A stretch of DNA of 64,000 nucleotides from Methanosarcina vacuolata Z-761 (lineage in GTDB: Archaea; Halobacteriota; Methanosarcinia; Methanosarcinales; Methanosarcinaceae). The position numbers and the translations under genes are program-made. Shown here piece by piece: positions 1 through 10,654 of the stretch (the stretch's first letter is position 1; every line of letters begins with the position of its first letter). Under the pieces are notes generated by a model. It was not told the DNA's origin. It saw only the letters and a list, made by a program, of their open reading frames with translations, and searched no databases. Where the stretch lies: NCBI RefSeq assembly GCF_000969905.1, contig NZ_CP009520.1, forward strand, positions 2,852,001 to 2,916,000. The letters are read 5' to 3'.

Positions 1-78
1 GTAATAACCGGCTTCTGCAAGTCCGTCGGTTACTTCTTCAGTCCATTCAGGACGTACTATGGCACGGACCATTTTCAT
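1..78 (-). CDS. nifI1: NifI1, PII-like nitrogenase regulator (5' part only)
   Basis: Only the first 26 codons lie in the window; the gene runs off the left edge. The translation starts MKMVRAIVRPEW and continues with a TEEVTDGLAEAGYY-like stretch, the N-terminal beta strand and helix typical of the PII relatives encoded inside archaeal nif operons. Proteins of this family sense 2-oxoglutarate and, with NifI2, switch nitrogenase off after ammonium addition. The start at 78 is favoured by an AAGGAGAA ribosome-binding site just upstream. It follows nifH by 18 bases on the same strand, the usual nifH-nifI1-nifI2-nifD-nifK order, so one transcript is expected. The assignment rests on this context and on the short N-terminal match. 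Confidence 0.85.
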   Translation of the reverse strand, partial: MKMVRAIVRPEWTEEVTDGLAEAGYY

Positions 79-96
79 TTCTCATTTCTCCTTGAA

Positions 97-1482
<1,386 letters not shown>

Positions 1483-1510
1483 ACCGTTATGTATAAATAT
1501 GCATAACGGT
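1483..1510 (+). promoter_or_regulatory. 28-bp palindrome centred on a TATA box
   Basis: The arms ACCGTTATG (1483-1491) and CATAACGGT (1502-1510) are exact reverse complements. The 10 bases between them, TATAAATATG, read as an archaeal TATA box and are themselves nearly symmetric. A repressor dimer bound here would cover the TBP site. Transcription would be expected to start about 25 bases downstream, leaving an untranslated leader of roughly 125 bases before the small gene at 1650. The palindrome is seen directly; its operator role is inferred. Confidence 0.7.
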
Positions 1511-1649
1511 CAAACCATTAAATTATAGTAATGCGGTATTTTGACACAAAAATAGAAGGACCATTACAATGTTGAATCCTGGTACATACCGCCTTGATAA
1601 AATATAGTATCAATATGCAAGAATAGACATAACGCTTAGAACTTAAAAA

Positions 1650-1862
1650 ATGAATAATGATGGTGTTTTAAACATAAAAAAGGTTAAAGCAACAAGTTGT
1701 AAAAAAACAAACACAGTTTTTCCGGAAAGGAATGTTAATTCAAAAACGCCCAAGTTAGGAAAACTTCAAATTATACGCGAAACTGGAAAACGAAAAGATA
1801 TTTCCTGCCATATAGTTCAGGATGGCTCCGGCTTCATTGTGGTATTATTTGAGGGAGGTTAA
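1650..1862 (+). CDS. Small 70-residue protein ending in Gly-Gly
   Basis: I do not recognise this protein. It has 70 residues, is Lys-rich in its N-terminal half (KKVKATSCKKTNT), contains two cysteines (C17 and C53) and ends FIVVLFEGG. Its stop codon directly abuts the ATG of the radical-SAM gene (TAA at 1860-1862, ATG at 1863), and the SD sequence GGGAGG for the second gene lies within its last codons, so the two are translationally coupled. A C-terminal Gly-Gly on a protein this size is a feature of ThiS/MoaD-type sulfur carriers, and a short peptide before a radical-SAM gene can also be a modification substrate. Neither role is shown by the sequence. It is probably expressed, given the promoter and coupling. 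Confidence 0.6.
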   Translation: MNNDGVLNIKKVKATSCKKTNTVFPERNVNSKTPKLGKLQIIRETGKRKDISCHIVQDGSGFIVVLFEGG

Positions 1863-3764
1863 ATGCAATGCAATGTATGCGAAGTCAGGTGCGAAATCGA
1901 TAAGCATAGTATGGGCAGATGTGGCACTTATGTAAGCACTGGCAATACTGTAATCCAGTACCCTGATATGGGATATCTGGGAGCACTTCCGGTTTCAATA
2001 GAAGCAGTTCCTTTACTTCATTTCTATCCATCAGGCAAGTTCCTGCAAGTTTTCAGTACAGGATGTAATTTTCAGTGCCCTGGTTGTATGGCACGGATGC
2101 CAGCATCAAGTAGACCTTCGGTCCAGCAAGCCTCACTCAGGCCGTCCAAGATAGTAGAAAAGGCCTTACAACAGGAGTGTCTGGGCGTAATTTCAGCAAT
2201 AAATGATCCTGTTGCTAATTACTATCTTTTCAGGGACCTTGCAGTACAGGCACAGGAAAAAAGTTTACTTGTAGGTTGTTCAACCAATTGTTATTTCACA
2301 AGTGAGACTTTAGAAGAGTTTGGACAGCTCGTTAACTTTGTAAACGTGGGAATTAAAGGTTATTCTGACAGGAGTTATAGAAATTGTGGAGTTAATTCAT
2401 CAGCTCCTGTTTTTCGCAACATCTCCAGACTTTTTGACATGGGAGTACATGTTGAAACTTCAGTCGTTTATTCAAAGGGAAATGAGGATGATGTTATAAA
2501 AGTCGCAGAGGCAGTGTCTGAGATTTCTTCTAATATTCCGTTGCATGTCATGAGATTCCTTCCCTTTGGCTATGCTCCAATAGAACTGGAACCATCAGTG
2601 GGAGACGCAGAAAAAATATGTTCCGGCTTGCGCAGATATCTGGATTTTATCTACCTCTTCAATTCGCCAGGCACGGAACTATTAAACACATACTGTCCCG
2701 AATGTGGCAGTCTCCTGATAGAGCGGGAATTTCACAGGCCTTTTGGCTCCAGGCTTGTGAAACCATGGGTGAGTCACACATGTAGCTGCGGTGGCAGCAT
2801 TCCAGTTCAGGGAAAAGCTTCCACTGAAAGTTTCAATGAAACAGGTTTCATGGACAGTTACAGTATAAGTCAGGATTTCAGTATGGTTCATGCAGTACTT
2901 ACATGTCTGGGAGTACGGGATGATTATAAATTAATGGATGTCTGGGGTGAGGATAAATTAATGGATGTCTGGAGTAAGGTCTCAGACTCCAAAACCCTTA
3001 CGCAAATACATAATATGATACGTCAGCCATATTCTTATCTTGAGTTCATCAGATTTATTGCTGAAATAGCTAATATGCCGGAAAAAGGAGAAGAACTTGT
3101 TTCTTTCATTCATAAGCGATTGAAAATTGTCCAGAATCTTTCAGCAGGAAAAAGCAGTTATAATGTGTATTACTGCATGGGATCTCCGCTCTTTGCCCTG
3201 AATGCCGGCAGAATGGAAAATAACCTTGTGACATTTTCCGGTGGTGTGAGTATCAATAAGCAGCTTCAAAAGGAAGGTAAACTGGGTGTAAATGTTTCCC
3301 CTTCCTTCATCAATAAGCACAATCCCGGGGTTATTTTTGTCTCCGGTTTCCTTTCTCGCCCTCTCGATGAGTTCTATGCTCTGTGCCAGAAATATGGAAT
3401 ACATGCCGATGCTGTGACACAGCATCGTGTCTATGAAATTCCGCCTTCCTGGGATTTCGGAAGCCCTCGCTGGATATTGGGATTATTGTATATAGCAGAC
3501 AAGCTGCATCCCGGAAAACTTGGAGTTGACCTGAGAAAGGAAGCAGATGATTTTTATTTGCAGTTTTATGGTATGCGGTTTAAGGAAGCAAGACCTAACA
3601 GGTCTTTCCACAGGCCTTCCTCTGGCATTTGGCCACACACGCAAACACTGTATAATGACCTCAAAATAGAGATTCCAAAGCAGGGCTCTACTAAAAATTT
3701 CGGCAATGAGATTATTCAACCTTTTAACATCCTGCCAGCTTCTAAAATCAAGCTCAAAGGATGA
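1863..3764 (+). CDS. Radical-SAM protein fused to a FepB-like binding domain
   Basis: A 633-residue protein in two parts. Residues 1-20 hold a Cys-rich start (C3, C6, C10, C20). The radical-SAM motif CNFQCPGC is at C68-C72-C75. A second metal-type motif, CPECG then HTCSCGG, lies near residues 275-310. This half resembles PflA/AmmeMemoRadiSam-type radical-SAM enzymes. From about residue 430 the sequence resembles iron-complex periplasmic-binding proteins (NPGVIFVSG, then GSPRWILGLLYIADKLHP), but there is no signal peptide, so this domain should be cytoplasmic. A 27-bp in-frame repeat (2926-2945 and 2953-2972) duplicates a KLMDVW segment. It is coupled to the 70-residue gene upstream and divergent from nifH. 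The substrate is unknown. Confidence 0.8.
   Translation: MQCNVCEVRCEIDKHSMGRCGTYVSTGNTVIQYPDMGYLGALPVSIEAVPLLHFYPSGKFLQVFSTGCNFQCPGCMARMPASSRPSVQQASLRPSKIVEKALQQECLGVISAINDPVANYYLFRDLAVQAQEKSLLVGCSTNCYFTSETLEEFGQLVNFVNVGIKGYSDRSYRNCGVNSSAPVFRNISRLFDMGVHVETSVVYSKGNEDDVIKVAEAVSEISSNIPLHVMRFLPFGYAPIELEPSVGDAEKICSGLRRYLDFIYLFNSPGTELLNTYCPECGSLLIEREFHRPFGSRLVKPWVSHTCSCGGSIPVQGKASTESFNETGFMDSYSISQDFSMVHAVLTCLGVRDDYKLMDVWGEDKLMDVWSKVSDSKTLTQIHNMIRQPYSYLEFIRFIAEIANMPEKGEELVSFIHKRLKIVQNLSAGKSSYNVYYCMGSPLFALNAGRMENNLVTFSGGVSINKQLQKEGKLGVNVSPSFINKHNPGVIFVSGFLSRPLDEFYALCQKYGIHADAVTQHRVYEIPPSWDFGSPRWILGLLYIADKLHPGKLGVDLRKEADDFYLQFYGMRFKEARPNRSFHRPSSGIWPHTQTLYNDLKIEIPKQGSTKNFGNEIIQPFNILPASKIKLKG
2926..2972 (+). 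repeat. In-frame 27-bp tandem duplication
   Basis: A 20-bp sequence at 2926-2945 recurs exactly at 2953-2972, a 27-bp period or nine codons. It duplicates a KLMDVW segment in the linker between the two domains of the radical-SAM fusion protein without breaking the frame. Confidence 0.9.
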
Positions 3765-3948
3765 CTAAGTAATCGAACGAGTTTCTGATGATGAAATGAT
3801 AGCTCCAAAGCTTTTGAGTTTGGAGGAAAAAATTGTACTCGAGCACTAATAGGTAGCGTTTCTGTAATTTAGGTTCGATCCTCTATCTGCACTCAAGAAG
3901 GAGAGGGGAATATGGTTTTGGGTATAAAATTTAATTAAATTTCATGCG
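3765..3948. other. Short intergenic stretch after the radical-SAM gene
   Basis: No gene is visible. A GGTTCGATCC string near 3871 resembles a tRNA T-loop, but no acceptor or anticodon stem can be folded around it. The following 175 bases belong to a dispersed repeat. Confidence 0.4.
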
Positions 3949-4128
3949 TCTTCGGTTAAGTTAGGAATCGTAATAAATTGCGCCAATCCCCTCAACATTT
4001 ATTAAATATTTAAATAAATTATGAGCTGGAACAGGATATCGATTTCATGTAAATAGGCCAAAATTTAAGGCCGGTTTCTAATGCAAAATCGATATTTTCA
4101 GGCAAGAAAATCCCTTAGCCGATGAACG
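3949..4128 (+). repeat. Dispersed ~175-bp element, copy A
   Basis: This stretch matches the reverse complement of 36195-36372 along nearly its whole length. Shared blocks include AATTGCG, GCTGGAACAG, ATATCGATTTCATGT, ATTTAAGG and CTAATGCAAAATCGAT. The ends form imperfect inverted repeats (CGGTTAAG on the left, CTTAGCCGATGAA on the right). It lies between two convergent genes. No reading frame is conserved, so a non-autonomous transposable element or a structured RNA are the two readings. Confidence 0.75.
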
Positions 4129-4139
4129 ATGAATTAAAT

Positions 4140-4652
4140 TTAACTTTTTTCGTTCTGGAGAGCTAGATCCAGAACATTTTCGTATACTTCTTTACCCTCT
4201 ATTTTTAAAATCCTGGCCGTTGACCTTTCAGTGGTAACGTTCCCATCTTGCTGCATATAAACATATGTCCCGTTTTCAATGCCCACGATTACAGAAGAGT
4301 CAGGGATTACATATATTCCAAAATAATCAGCAAGTGTCGGACTCTTGTCTATATCTACAGTCACGACTGTGGCTCTGCCTGCATAATCTGTTGCAACCTG
4401 AGCCAAAACAGGATTTAACTCCTGACACTCTTCACACCACTCAGCTCCGAGTTTCAAAAGAACTGGCCCTTTTTCGAGAGATGTGTTTATCTGATCCAGT
4501 TGGGTAATCTCTAAAACAGTACTGTTTTCCTGAGAATTTGTAGAATTTTCCTGTGCTTCCTGAGGACTCGTGACATTTGCCTTGCTATTAATACAGCCAG
4601 CTGTTAAGATTACAGCCGCAAGGAGAATCAATAGTATAACTGATTTATTCAT
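4140..4652 (-). CDS. Thioredoxin-fold lipoprotein
   Basis: A 170-residue protein with a signal peptide and lipobox (LTAGC, acceptor C20), so it is probably anchored outside the cytoplasmic membrane. A low-complexity Ser/Asn/Glu linker follows. The thioredoxin domain starts near residue 50, with the active-site motif WCEEC (C73, C76) in the context LGAEWCEECQELNPVL. The cis-Pro segment YVIPDSSVIV follows as expected. It is likely a membrane-tethered thiol oxidoreductase acting on secreted proteins; the partner cannot be told from the context. It is convergent with the radical-SAM gene, and copy A of the dispersed element ends just beyond its stop. Confidence 0.88.
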   Translation of the reverse strand: MNKSVILLILLAAVILTAGCINSKANVTSPQEAQENSTNSQENSTVLEITQLDQINTSLEKGPVLLKLGAEWCEECQELNPVLAQVATDYAGRATVVTVDIDKSPTLADYFGIYVIPDSSVIVGIENGTYVYMQQDGNVTTERSTARILKIEGKEVYENVLDLALQNEKS

Positions 4653-5148
4653 ATTTGTCGTCTACTATTACTGATTTTTTTTAAGCCCATAAAGGTTTTA
4701 AGACCTTAAAGGTGATACAGGTATAATATTCACACTGTTATATATATTGTATTTACATCAATTCTTTATTTAAACTATTTGGGTTACCATCTATCTATCT
4801 GTGTGTACTAAAATATGCCTCAAGGCACTAACAGCAGCACTTGTTTTCCTGGACATAAAAACGTTTGGTCTTTTGCTTAATTCTTTGGATTTCAGGTTTG
4901 AAAAAAAAGTAGTAGGTAAATCGCTAAAATCAACGACAAAACGGCTAGCTTTTGAACCTAAACGAGTCTTGACAACTTATTGTGTATTTCAAAAAACTAA
5001 AATTTAGCCCATAGTCCGAGGGATTAAATGACTACAGGAAAGTACTGAAATCATCTCTCCAAAAACACTTGAAGTAGAAAATAATTAAAAAAATAATGGA
5101 GAAAAAAGCTCTCCAAACACGTAATACTTCTAAACATAATCAGACAAC
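4653..5148. other. Intergenic region, no supported gene
   Basis: AT-rich. A 68-codon frame at 4801-5007 has no ribosome-binding site, family resemblance or convincing composition, and I do not call it. TATA-like sequence around 4735-4752 on the minus strand could serve the thioredoxin gene. Confidence 0.4.
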
Positions 5149-6810
5149 TTAGTCAACTATCCCGCCTGTGTTTGCGGAATGGACTGAGCGCTGGTACCTG
5201 GCAAGGTAACCTGTGATCTCGGTTTTCGGAGGCACAAAGGCAGCTTTCCTCTGCTTAAGTTCTTCGTCTGAAATTTTCAGGTTCAGGGCTCTTTCAGGAA
5301 TATTGATTTCGATCATGTCCCCATCTTTTACAAGAGCAATTGACCCTCCTTCAATAGCCTCAGGGGAGACATGCCCTATGCAGGGCCCACGAGTACCTCC
5401 GGAAAAGCGTCCGTCAGTTATCAGAGCCACAGATTCCAGCAGTCCCATACCTCCAAGTGCGGCTGTAGCTGCAAGCATTTCCCGCATTCCAGGGCCGCCT
5501 TTCGGACCTTCGTATCGTATGATAACAACGTCTCCAGGTTTCACATTGCCTGCAAGGATATTTTCCATAGCAGCTTTTTCACCGTCATAAACCCGCGCAG
5601 GGCCTGTATGAACATGCATCCCTGGATCAACTGCAGCCTGTTTTACAACCGAGCCTCCAGGGGCAAGACTGCCTTTCAGGACTGCAATTCCTCCCTGAGC
5701 ATGAATTGGATTTTCAAGAGTTCCAATAATTTCTTTATTAAGCTTCGGATTAACAATGTCCAGTTCTTTCAGATTCTCCCCGATAGTCTTGCCGTTAACA
5801 GTACGTTGTTCCAGATGCAGCTTAGGGGAAAGCCTCTGCATAATTGCCTGAACTCCACCTGCTCTGTCAAAGTGCAACATGAAGTTTGACCCTCCAGGAC
5901 GAAGTGAGATCAGATGAGGAGTTGCCCGGCTAAGTTCATCAAATTTCTCAAGAGGGAGATTCAGCCCGAATTCATGGGCAAGGGCAGGAAGGTGCAGAGT
6001 GGTATTTGTGCTCCCTCCGACTGCCATGTCTACCATTATCGCGTTTTCAAAAGATTTAAAAGTGACAAGCTTTCTGGGAGTCAGGTTCTCTTTAACCATT
6101 TCGACGATACGTTCACCGGATTCCTTGGCAATTCGGACCTTTTTTGCATCCACTGCATGGGCAGTTGCACAGCCTGGAAGGCTCAGGCCAAGCGCTTCAG
6201 TCATACACGCCATAGTATTTGCTGTAAACATCCCTGCACAGGACCCCGCTCCATTACATGCAAAATTTTCAAGCCTTTTAAGGTCGTCGTCTGAAATCTT
6301 GCCTACTCTATGAGCCCCGACTCCTTCGGAGACTGAGATGAAATCTTTGTGACCGTCATCTATGTATCCGGGGAGCATAGGCCCTCCGGTTACAACAATT
6401 GCAGGGATATCAAGCCTGCCTGCTGCCATAAGGTGACCTGGCACAATCTTGTCACATGTGGGAATGAGGACCATACCGTCAAACTGATGAGCTTTAACCA
6501 TCAGTTCAATTGTATCCTCAATAATTTCTCTGCTAGGAAGGGAATATTTCATACCCTCGTGTCCCATTGCGATTCCATCGCAGACTCCTATGGTATGGAA
6601 CTCAAAAGGAACTCCCCCCGCATTTCTGATTCCGGCTTTTACAGCCTCAGCAAGTTTTTTCAAGTGCATATGGCCAGGAATTATATCATTCCAGGAATTG
6701 ACAACTGCGATAAACGGCTTTCTCATCTCGGAATCTGTGACTCCGGTCGCTTTTAAAAGTGAGCGATTGGGGGCTCTTTCCGGTCCTTCTTTGATGATAT
6801 CGCTTCTCAT
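5149..6810 (-). CDS. ilvD: Dihydroxy-acid dehydratase
   Basis: A 553-residue IlvD, full length. It dehydrates 2,3-dihydroxy-isovalerate and 2,3-dihydroxy-3-methylvalerate to the 2-oxo acids in valine, isoleucine and leucine synthesis. The family motifs are present: [13 protein letters not shown] early in the protein, [10 protein letters not shown] and [14 protein letters not shown] with Cys ligands, and [19 protein letters not shown] near the C terminus. The first motif has no cysteine, as in E. coli IlvD, which favours an oxygen-sensitive [4Fe-4S] enzyme. The start at 6810 is supported by TGGAGAT upstream. It stands alone on the minus strand. Confidence 0.97.
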   Translation of the reverse strand: MRSDIIKEGPERAPNRSLLKATGVTDSEMRKPFIAVVNSWNDIIPGHMHLKKLAEAVKAGIRNAGGVPFEFHTIGVCDGIAMGHEGMKYSLPSREIIEDTIELMVKAHQFDGMVLIPTCDKIVPGHLMAAGRLDIPAIVVTGGPMLPGYIDDGHKDFISVSEGVGAHRVGKISDDDLKRLENFACNGAGSCAGMFTANTMACMTEALGLSLPGCATAHAVDAKKVRIAKESGERIVEMVKENLTPRKLVTFKSFENAIMVDMAVGGSTNTTLHLPALAHEFGLNLPLEKFDELSRATPHLISLRPGGSNFMLHFDRAGGVQAIMQRLSPKLHLEQRTVNGKTIGENLKELDIVNPKLNKEIIGTLENPIHAQGGIAVLKGSLAPGGSVVKQAAVDPGMHVHTGPARVYDGEKAAMENILAGNVKPGDVVIIRYEGPKGGPGMREMLAATAALGGMGLLESVALITDGRFSGGTRGPCIGHVSPEAIEGGSIALVKDGDMIEINIPERALNLKISDEELKQRKAAFVPPKTEITGYLARYQRSVHSANTGGIVD

Positions 6811-7032
6811 GTTAAATCTCCATATAATTTCGTGGTGAGGATAAAAGTTATAATGTATATACTACTTACGCGCTTGAGGTAAGTTAGAAGATTACATTCT
6901 CGAGAGAATAGATCATCCAAATATTAGGATTATTTGTACAGACCTCTAACCTATTAAATTAGAAGATAGGTTTATTAACCGTCAACAGTTATTGGGACTG
7001 GAAATCACTTATAGAGAATAGCCACCTCTGAG

Positions 7033-7323
7033 ATGATATCAATGGATTCAATGGAAAAAATATTTGGAAAAACCGCACAGATGACAGTTCTTAAGAACTT
7101 GATAGAAAACCAGGACGAGCCAACCTATCTTTCAGGGATAGCTGAAGAAACTGGCCTGTCTCATTCCAGCGTATCAAGGGTTATCACACCTCTGGTTCTT
7201 TCAGGCATTGTTCAGGAAAAACCCCTGGGTAAGCAAATCCGAACTTTTCAGCTGAATATGGACAATGAGGCAACTAGTGTTATTATAGATTTTTACAGCA
7301 AAATTAATCAGATGCTGAACTAA
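7033..7323 (+). CDS. Small winged-helix transcriptional regulator
   Basis: A 96-residue, single-domain protein. Residues about 15-75 form a winged helix: TVLKNLIENQDEPTYLSGIAEETGLSHSSVSRVITPLVLSG has the helix-turn-helix pattern of ArsR/MarR-type archaeal regulators, followed by a wing (VQEKPLGKQIRTFQLN). There is no sensory domain. In-frame ATGs at 7033, 7042 and 7051 are all possible starts. It is divergent from ilvD across about 220 bp, so ilvD or itself is a plausible target, but no operator is obvious. Confidence 0.75.
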   Translation: MISMDSMEKIFGKTAQMTVLKNLIENQDEPTYLSGIAEETGLSHSSVSRVITPLVLSGIVQEKPLGKQIRTFQLNMDNEATSVIIDFYSKINQMLN

Positions 7324-8002
7324 GTCTGAGTAGTAAGAATCAAGGGAAGTTAAAGCTTCCCAAAATTATTTTTTTATTTTTTGTTTCCTTTGTTTTTATT
7401 TCCTTTGTTTTCACGTAGTTTTATCGCTTGGCAGACAAAACTCCAGCAACCATGTTTATTTTCGGGGAAGTTTGACCTGATGTAGTCATTTATACTTTTT
7501 TAAAGTATGATTTGTTGCCCCAGAGGCCAGTAAATGATTTGGATTTTTAAAGTAGGTTTAAATTTTTAGAGTAATATTTGGATTTTAAAATGATTTTTGA
7601 ATCTTAGAGGAAGTTTTGAGTTTTAGAGGGGAGCCGAAAAATGACAAGTTCAATGGTATTTAGGGAACCTATAAGCATTCAGTACTTTATCAAAATCTCT
7701 ATTTTTATCACTTAGCCAGCCGGTAGCCAAAACAAACTGAAACCCATAAGATTAAATATGTTTTATCCTTATTTCCCTTGAAATCGGCGCTGGTAAGGCG
7801 AGTTAAAAACCAGCTAACGCCCAAAAATAAACAAAAGATATATTCGGGAAACCTACACTATAGTTCTCGCCAAAAAATAAATCAAACCCCTTATAATTAT
7901 TATAGTGCAAACTGAAATTTACCTATTTATTTAATCCCGCATTCGAGTCCCGAAAAGCGGGGACATTCAGTTAATTTCAAAATTTAAAATTGAGGCTTAT
8001 AA
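7324..8002. other. Intergenic region upstream of purS
   Basis: No gene is seen in these 680 bases. Most is AT-rich with TTTGTTTCCTTTGTTTT-type low complexity near 7380. Close to purS there is a small hairpin, CCCGC (7936-7940) with GCGGG (7957-7961), in what should be the purS leader. Confidence 0.45.
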
Positions 8003-8254
8003 ATGCAGTACCAGGCAACAGTTAGAATTGAACAGAAAGCAGGTATGCTTGACCCTGAAGGCACTACCGCAAAAAGGGCTCTCGGACAACTTGGCTATCA
8101 GGTCAGCAGCGTAAAGACCGCAAAGCTGTATGAAATCGTGCTTGAGGCCGAGTCTGCCGAGATTGCAAACCAGAAAGTTGATGAGATGTGCCAGAAACTA
8201 ATTGCAAACCCAATTATCCATAATTATACAATCGAGCTCAAGGAACTTAACTGA
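8003..8254 (+). CDS. purS: Phosphoribosylformylglycinamidine synthase subunit PurS
   Basis: An 83-residue PurS of normal length, beginning MQYQATVRIEQKAGMLDPEGTTAKRALGQLG, the characteristic strand-helix start with the DPEG turn. It bridges PurL and PurQ in the three-part FGAM synthase, the fourth step of purine synthesis. The purQ gene follows 63 bp downstream on the same strand. A GAGGC just before the ATG may serve as the ribosome-binding site. Confidence 0.95.
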   Translation: MQYQATVRIEQKAGMLDPEGTTAKRALGQLGYQVSSVKTAKLYEIVLEAESAEIANQKVDEMCQKLIANPIIHNYTIELKELN

Positions 8255-8317
8255 GGCGTGTGGATAAGCGATTGAGGCATAAGAAAAAGCCAAAGCTTTG
8301 AAAATTGAGGGAAAAAT

Positions 8318-9016
8318 ATGAAAATTGCCATACTTCAGTTCGGAGGCACAAACTGCGACCAGGACGTCCTGCATGTCCTTAAAGACGTTGTGGGTGTGGA
8401 CGCCGAGACTGTCTGGTACAAACAGGAAGATCTGACAGGTTTTGACGGAGTCGTCGTCCCTGGAGGCTTCTCCTATGGGGACTATCTCAGGGCAGGAGCA
8501 ATTGCAGCCCGCACTCCAATAATGAACTCAGTAAAAAAACTTGCAGCCGAAGGCAAGCCTGTGCTTGGAATCTGCAACGGCTTCCAGATTCTTACCGAAG
8601 CCCGGGTGCTTGAAGGAGCTCTGACAACTAACGAGTACCCGAAATTCCGTTGCCACTGGACTAACCTCAGGGTAGAGACCGTTGATACGCCTTTCACCTC
8701 GAAGTTCAGGAAAGGCGAGGTTATCAGAATGCCTATTGCCCATATGGAAGGTCAGTTCTATGCCGAAGAGAAAACTCTGGCCGAGCTTGACGAAAACGAG
8801 CAGGTTGTCTTCCGTTATGTGGATGAAAACGGAAAAGTAACGGATGCAGCTAATCCTAATGGTTCCCTAGAAAATATTGCAGGAATTGTAAACACTTCAA
8901 GAAATATCTTAGGTCTCATGCCCCATCCAGAGAGAGCCTCCGAGTCAATCCTGGGCTCAGACGATGGTCTGCGGGTTTTCGAGTCCATGGTGGATTATAT
9001 CTCTGAGAATTTCTAA
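8318..9016 (+). CDS. purQ: Phosphoribosylformylglycinamidine synthase subunit PurQ
   Basis: A 232-residue class I glutamine amidotransferase that supplies ammonia to PurL. The nucleophile cysteine is in GKPVLGICNGFQILTEA, the oxyanion segment is VPGGFSYGDYLRAGAIA, and the His-Glu pair is in LGLMPHPERASE. It is co-directional with purS and presumably co-transcribed. purL is not in the window, as is common in archaea. Confidence 0.97.
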   Translation: MKIAILQFGGTNCDQDVLHVLKDVVGVDAETVWYKQEDLTGFDGVVVPGGFSYGDYLRAGAIAARTPIMNSVKKLAAEGKPVLGICNGFQILTEARVLEGALTTNEYPKFRCHWTNLRVETVDTPFTSKFRKGEVIRMPIAHMEGQFYAEEKTLAELDENEQVVFRYVDENGKVTDAANPNGSLENIAGIVNTSRNILGLMPHPERASESILGSDDGLRVFESMVDYISENF

Positions 9017-9454
9017 GAACTTTTTAATATATATATAAAAATCTATAAAAATTTGGGATATTCCAATTTTATTTTCCTATATTTCCGCATTTTTCTTTAC
9101 TTTTATTTTTCTGGACTTCTTTGTTTTTAACATAATTTATCCAGTTTTACGAATTTGCTCTTTTACACTCCTATGTTACTCTCTTATATCTGTCTTGAAT
9201 TCCTTTTCATGACCTCTATTTTTTTCTTAGACAATCATGCTGGACTCAAAATTTAATATTTTTGACATTGTATTCAATTTTCGATGCCAAGTGGACCTAT
9301 TGATTATACAGGCAAAAACAAATTCAGGTTTATTTTTCAGAAAATATGTTTCAAAATCATTTTATTATTAGAGATTATTATTCATACGAGTTATTATAAA
9401 AACAAAAATTGTATTTCTATATATATAATTTAGAATTAAGGGGAGTATTAGTTC
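9017..9454. other. AT-rich intergenic region
   Basis: No gene or clear structure is visible. T-rich stretches directly after purQ (9020-9140) could terminate transcription. TATA-like sequence near 9417-9428 (CTATATATATAATTTA) with GGGGAG at 9440 fits the promoter and ribosome-binding site of the following surface protein. Confidence 0.45.
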
Positions 9455-10480
9455 ATGAAAGGGAAATCAATCCAAAAAATCTGTATAATCTTTCTTCTTG
9501 TGCTAGGTGCAACAGCTACCCAGGCAAGTGCTGCGGCTTTTACCGTAGGAATTAACGGGGGAGAAAATTATACTTCGATTCAAGAGGCTGTCAATAATTC
9601 ACAGAACGGGGATACGATTGTTGTAAGCCCTGGCATATACATAGAAAATGTAAATGTAACTAAAGAACTTGCAATTGTCTCAAAAACTGATGTTTCGGGC
9701 GACAGAGCGAACCGTACCTATGTAATAGGCGCAATCCCGGCAAATGACGTCTTCAGTATTAAATCAAATAATGTGAAAATAACCGGTTTCCATATTATGG
9801 GAGGTCCTTCAGGAATTGATGCTTATAAGGAAGTAGGGATTTACCTTGAAGGCGTTCAGGGCTGTTCCTTAAGTAACAATACCCTGATGTTAAATGATGT
9901 CGGCATTGGCCTCGAAAATTCTCAAGGCAATTTCCTTGACAACAATCAGATATGTCTTGGCTCGACAGGAATCATTCTTTCCAGATCAAACGAAAACAAG
10001 TTGTCAAACAACCTGGTAGAGACAAATGACGAGGGAATCCTGCTGGATAACTCTACTAACAATACTCTCATGAATAACACTGCAAAATCAAACGATATAG
10101 GACTCCTGCTTGGCACTTCAAGAACTAACATGCTTGAAAACAATTCCATTTCAAAAAACAGTTATGGAGTAGTACTTGAAAATATGGCAGAATCTAATAC
10201 TCTGACTAATAACAGCCTTTCCATGAATGGCCTTGGAATATATCTTAGAGGGGCTACCAGTAATATGATTTTCCTCAATAAATTCTTCAACTTCATCAAT
10301 GCAGTGGATGAAGGAACGAATTCCTGGAACAGCAGTTCAGCAGGCAATAAGTGGAAAGATTATAACGGAACAGATGCTGACGGAAACGGTATAGGTGACA
10401 CTCCTTATGTTGTTAACCAGACAACTGGAAGCATAGACTACATGCCTCTGGCAAATAACGTTTCCTCAAATAATCAATGA
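9455..10480 (+). CDS. Secreted parallel beta-helix (NosD/PbH1) protein
   Basis: A 341-residue protein with a Sec signal peptide (hydrophobic residues about 8-22, then TQASAAA). A start such as FTVGINGGENYTSIQEAVNNSQNGDTIVV is typical of NosD-like surface proteins of Methanosarcina. Residues about 95-290 are short repeats with the turn pattern NNxL/SxNxxGI that build a right-handed beta helix. The end, GNKWKDYNGTDADGNGIGDTPYVVN, is also usual for the family. There is no C-terminal membrane anchor here. It is probably an extracellular carbohydrate-binding or surface-layer protein; no catalytic residues can be assigned. Confidence 0.85.
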   Translation: MKGKSIQKICIIFLLVLGATATQASAAAFTVGINGGENYTSIQEAVNNSQNGDTIVVSPGIYIENVNVTKELAIVSKTDVSGDRANRTYVIGAIPANDVFSIKSNNVKITGFHIMGGPSGIDAYKEVGIYLEGVQGCSLSNNTLMLNDVGIGLENSQGNFLDNNQICLGSTGIILSRSNENKLSNNLVETNDEGILLDNSTNNTLMNNTAKSNDIGLLLGTSRTNMLENNSISKNSYGVVLENMAESNTLTNNSLSMNGLGIYLRGATSNMIFLNKFFNFINAVDEGTNSWNSSSAGNKWKDYNGTDADGNGIGDTPYVVNQTTGSIDYMPLANNVSSNNQ

Positions 10481-10654
10481 AATATGAGATCTAAGTAATG
10501 AAATATAAGTAGCAATTACACTGGAATGTTGTAAAGAGTACTAAATAAAGAAATCTGCTAAACTTTTGCTGGTGAGAGCTTAAAAACAAAAACAGCTTGA
10601 TTTCTTTTTAATTTTTTCTTTTTTTCAGCTCTCCTTTTTTAGTTTCCCGAATAC

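Noticed and set aside
3868-3895. GGTTCGATCC string resembling a tRNA T-loop
   Set aside because: No matching T stem beyond three pairs, and no acceptor or anticodon arm upstream; a chance match is more likely than a tRNA or attachment site.
4801-5007. 68-codon open frame between the thioredoxin-like gene and ilvD
   Set aside because: No ribosome-binding site, no recognisable family and composition like the surrounding non-coding DNA.
7930-7965. Possible purine riboswitch before purS
   Set aside because: Only a small CCCGC/GCGGG hairpin is present; no conserved riboswitch core can be drawn.
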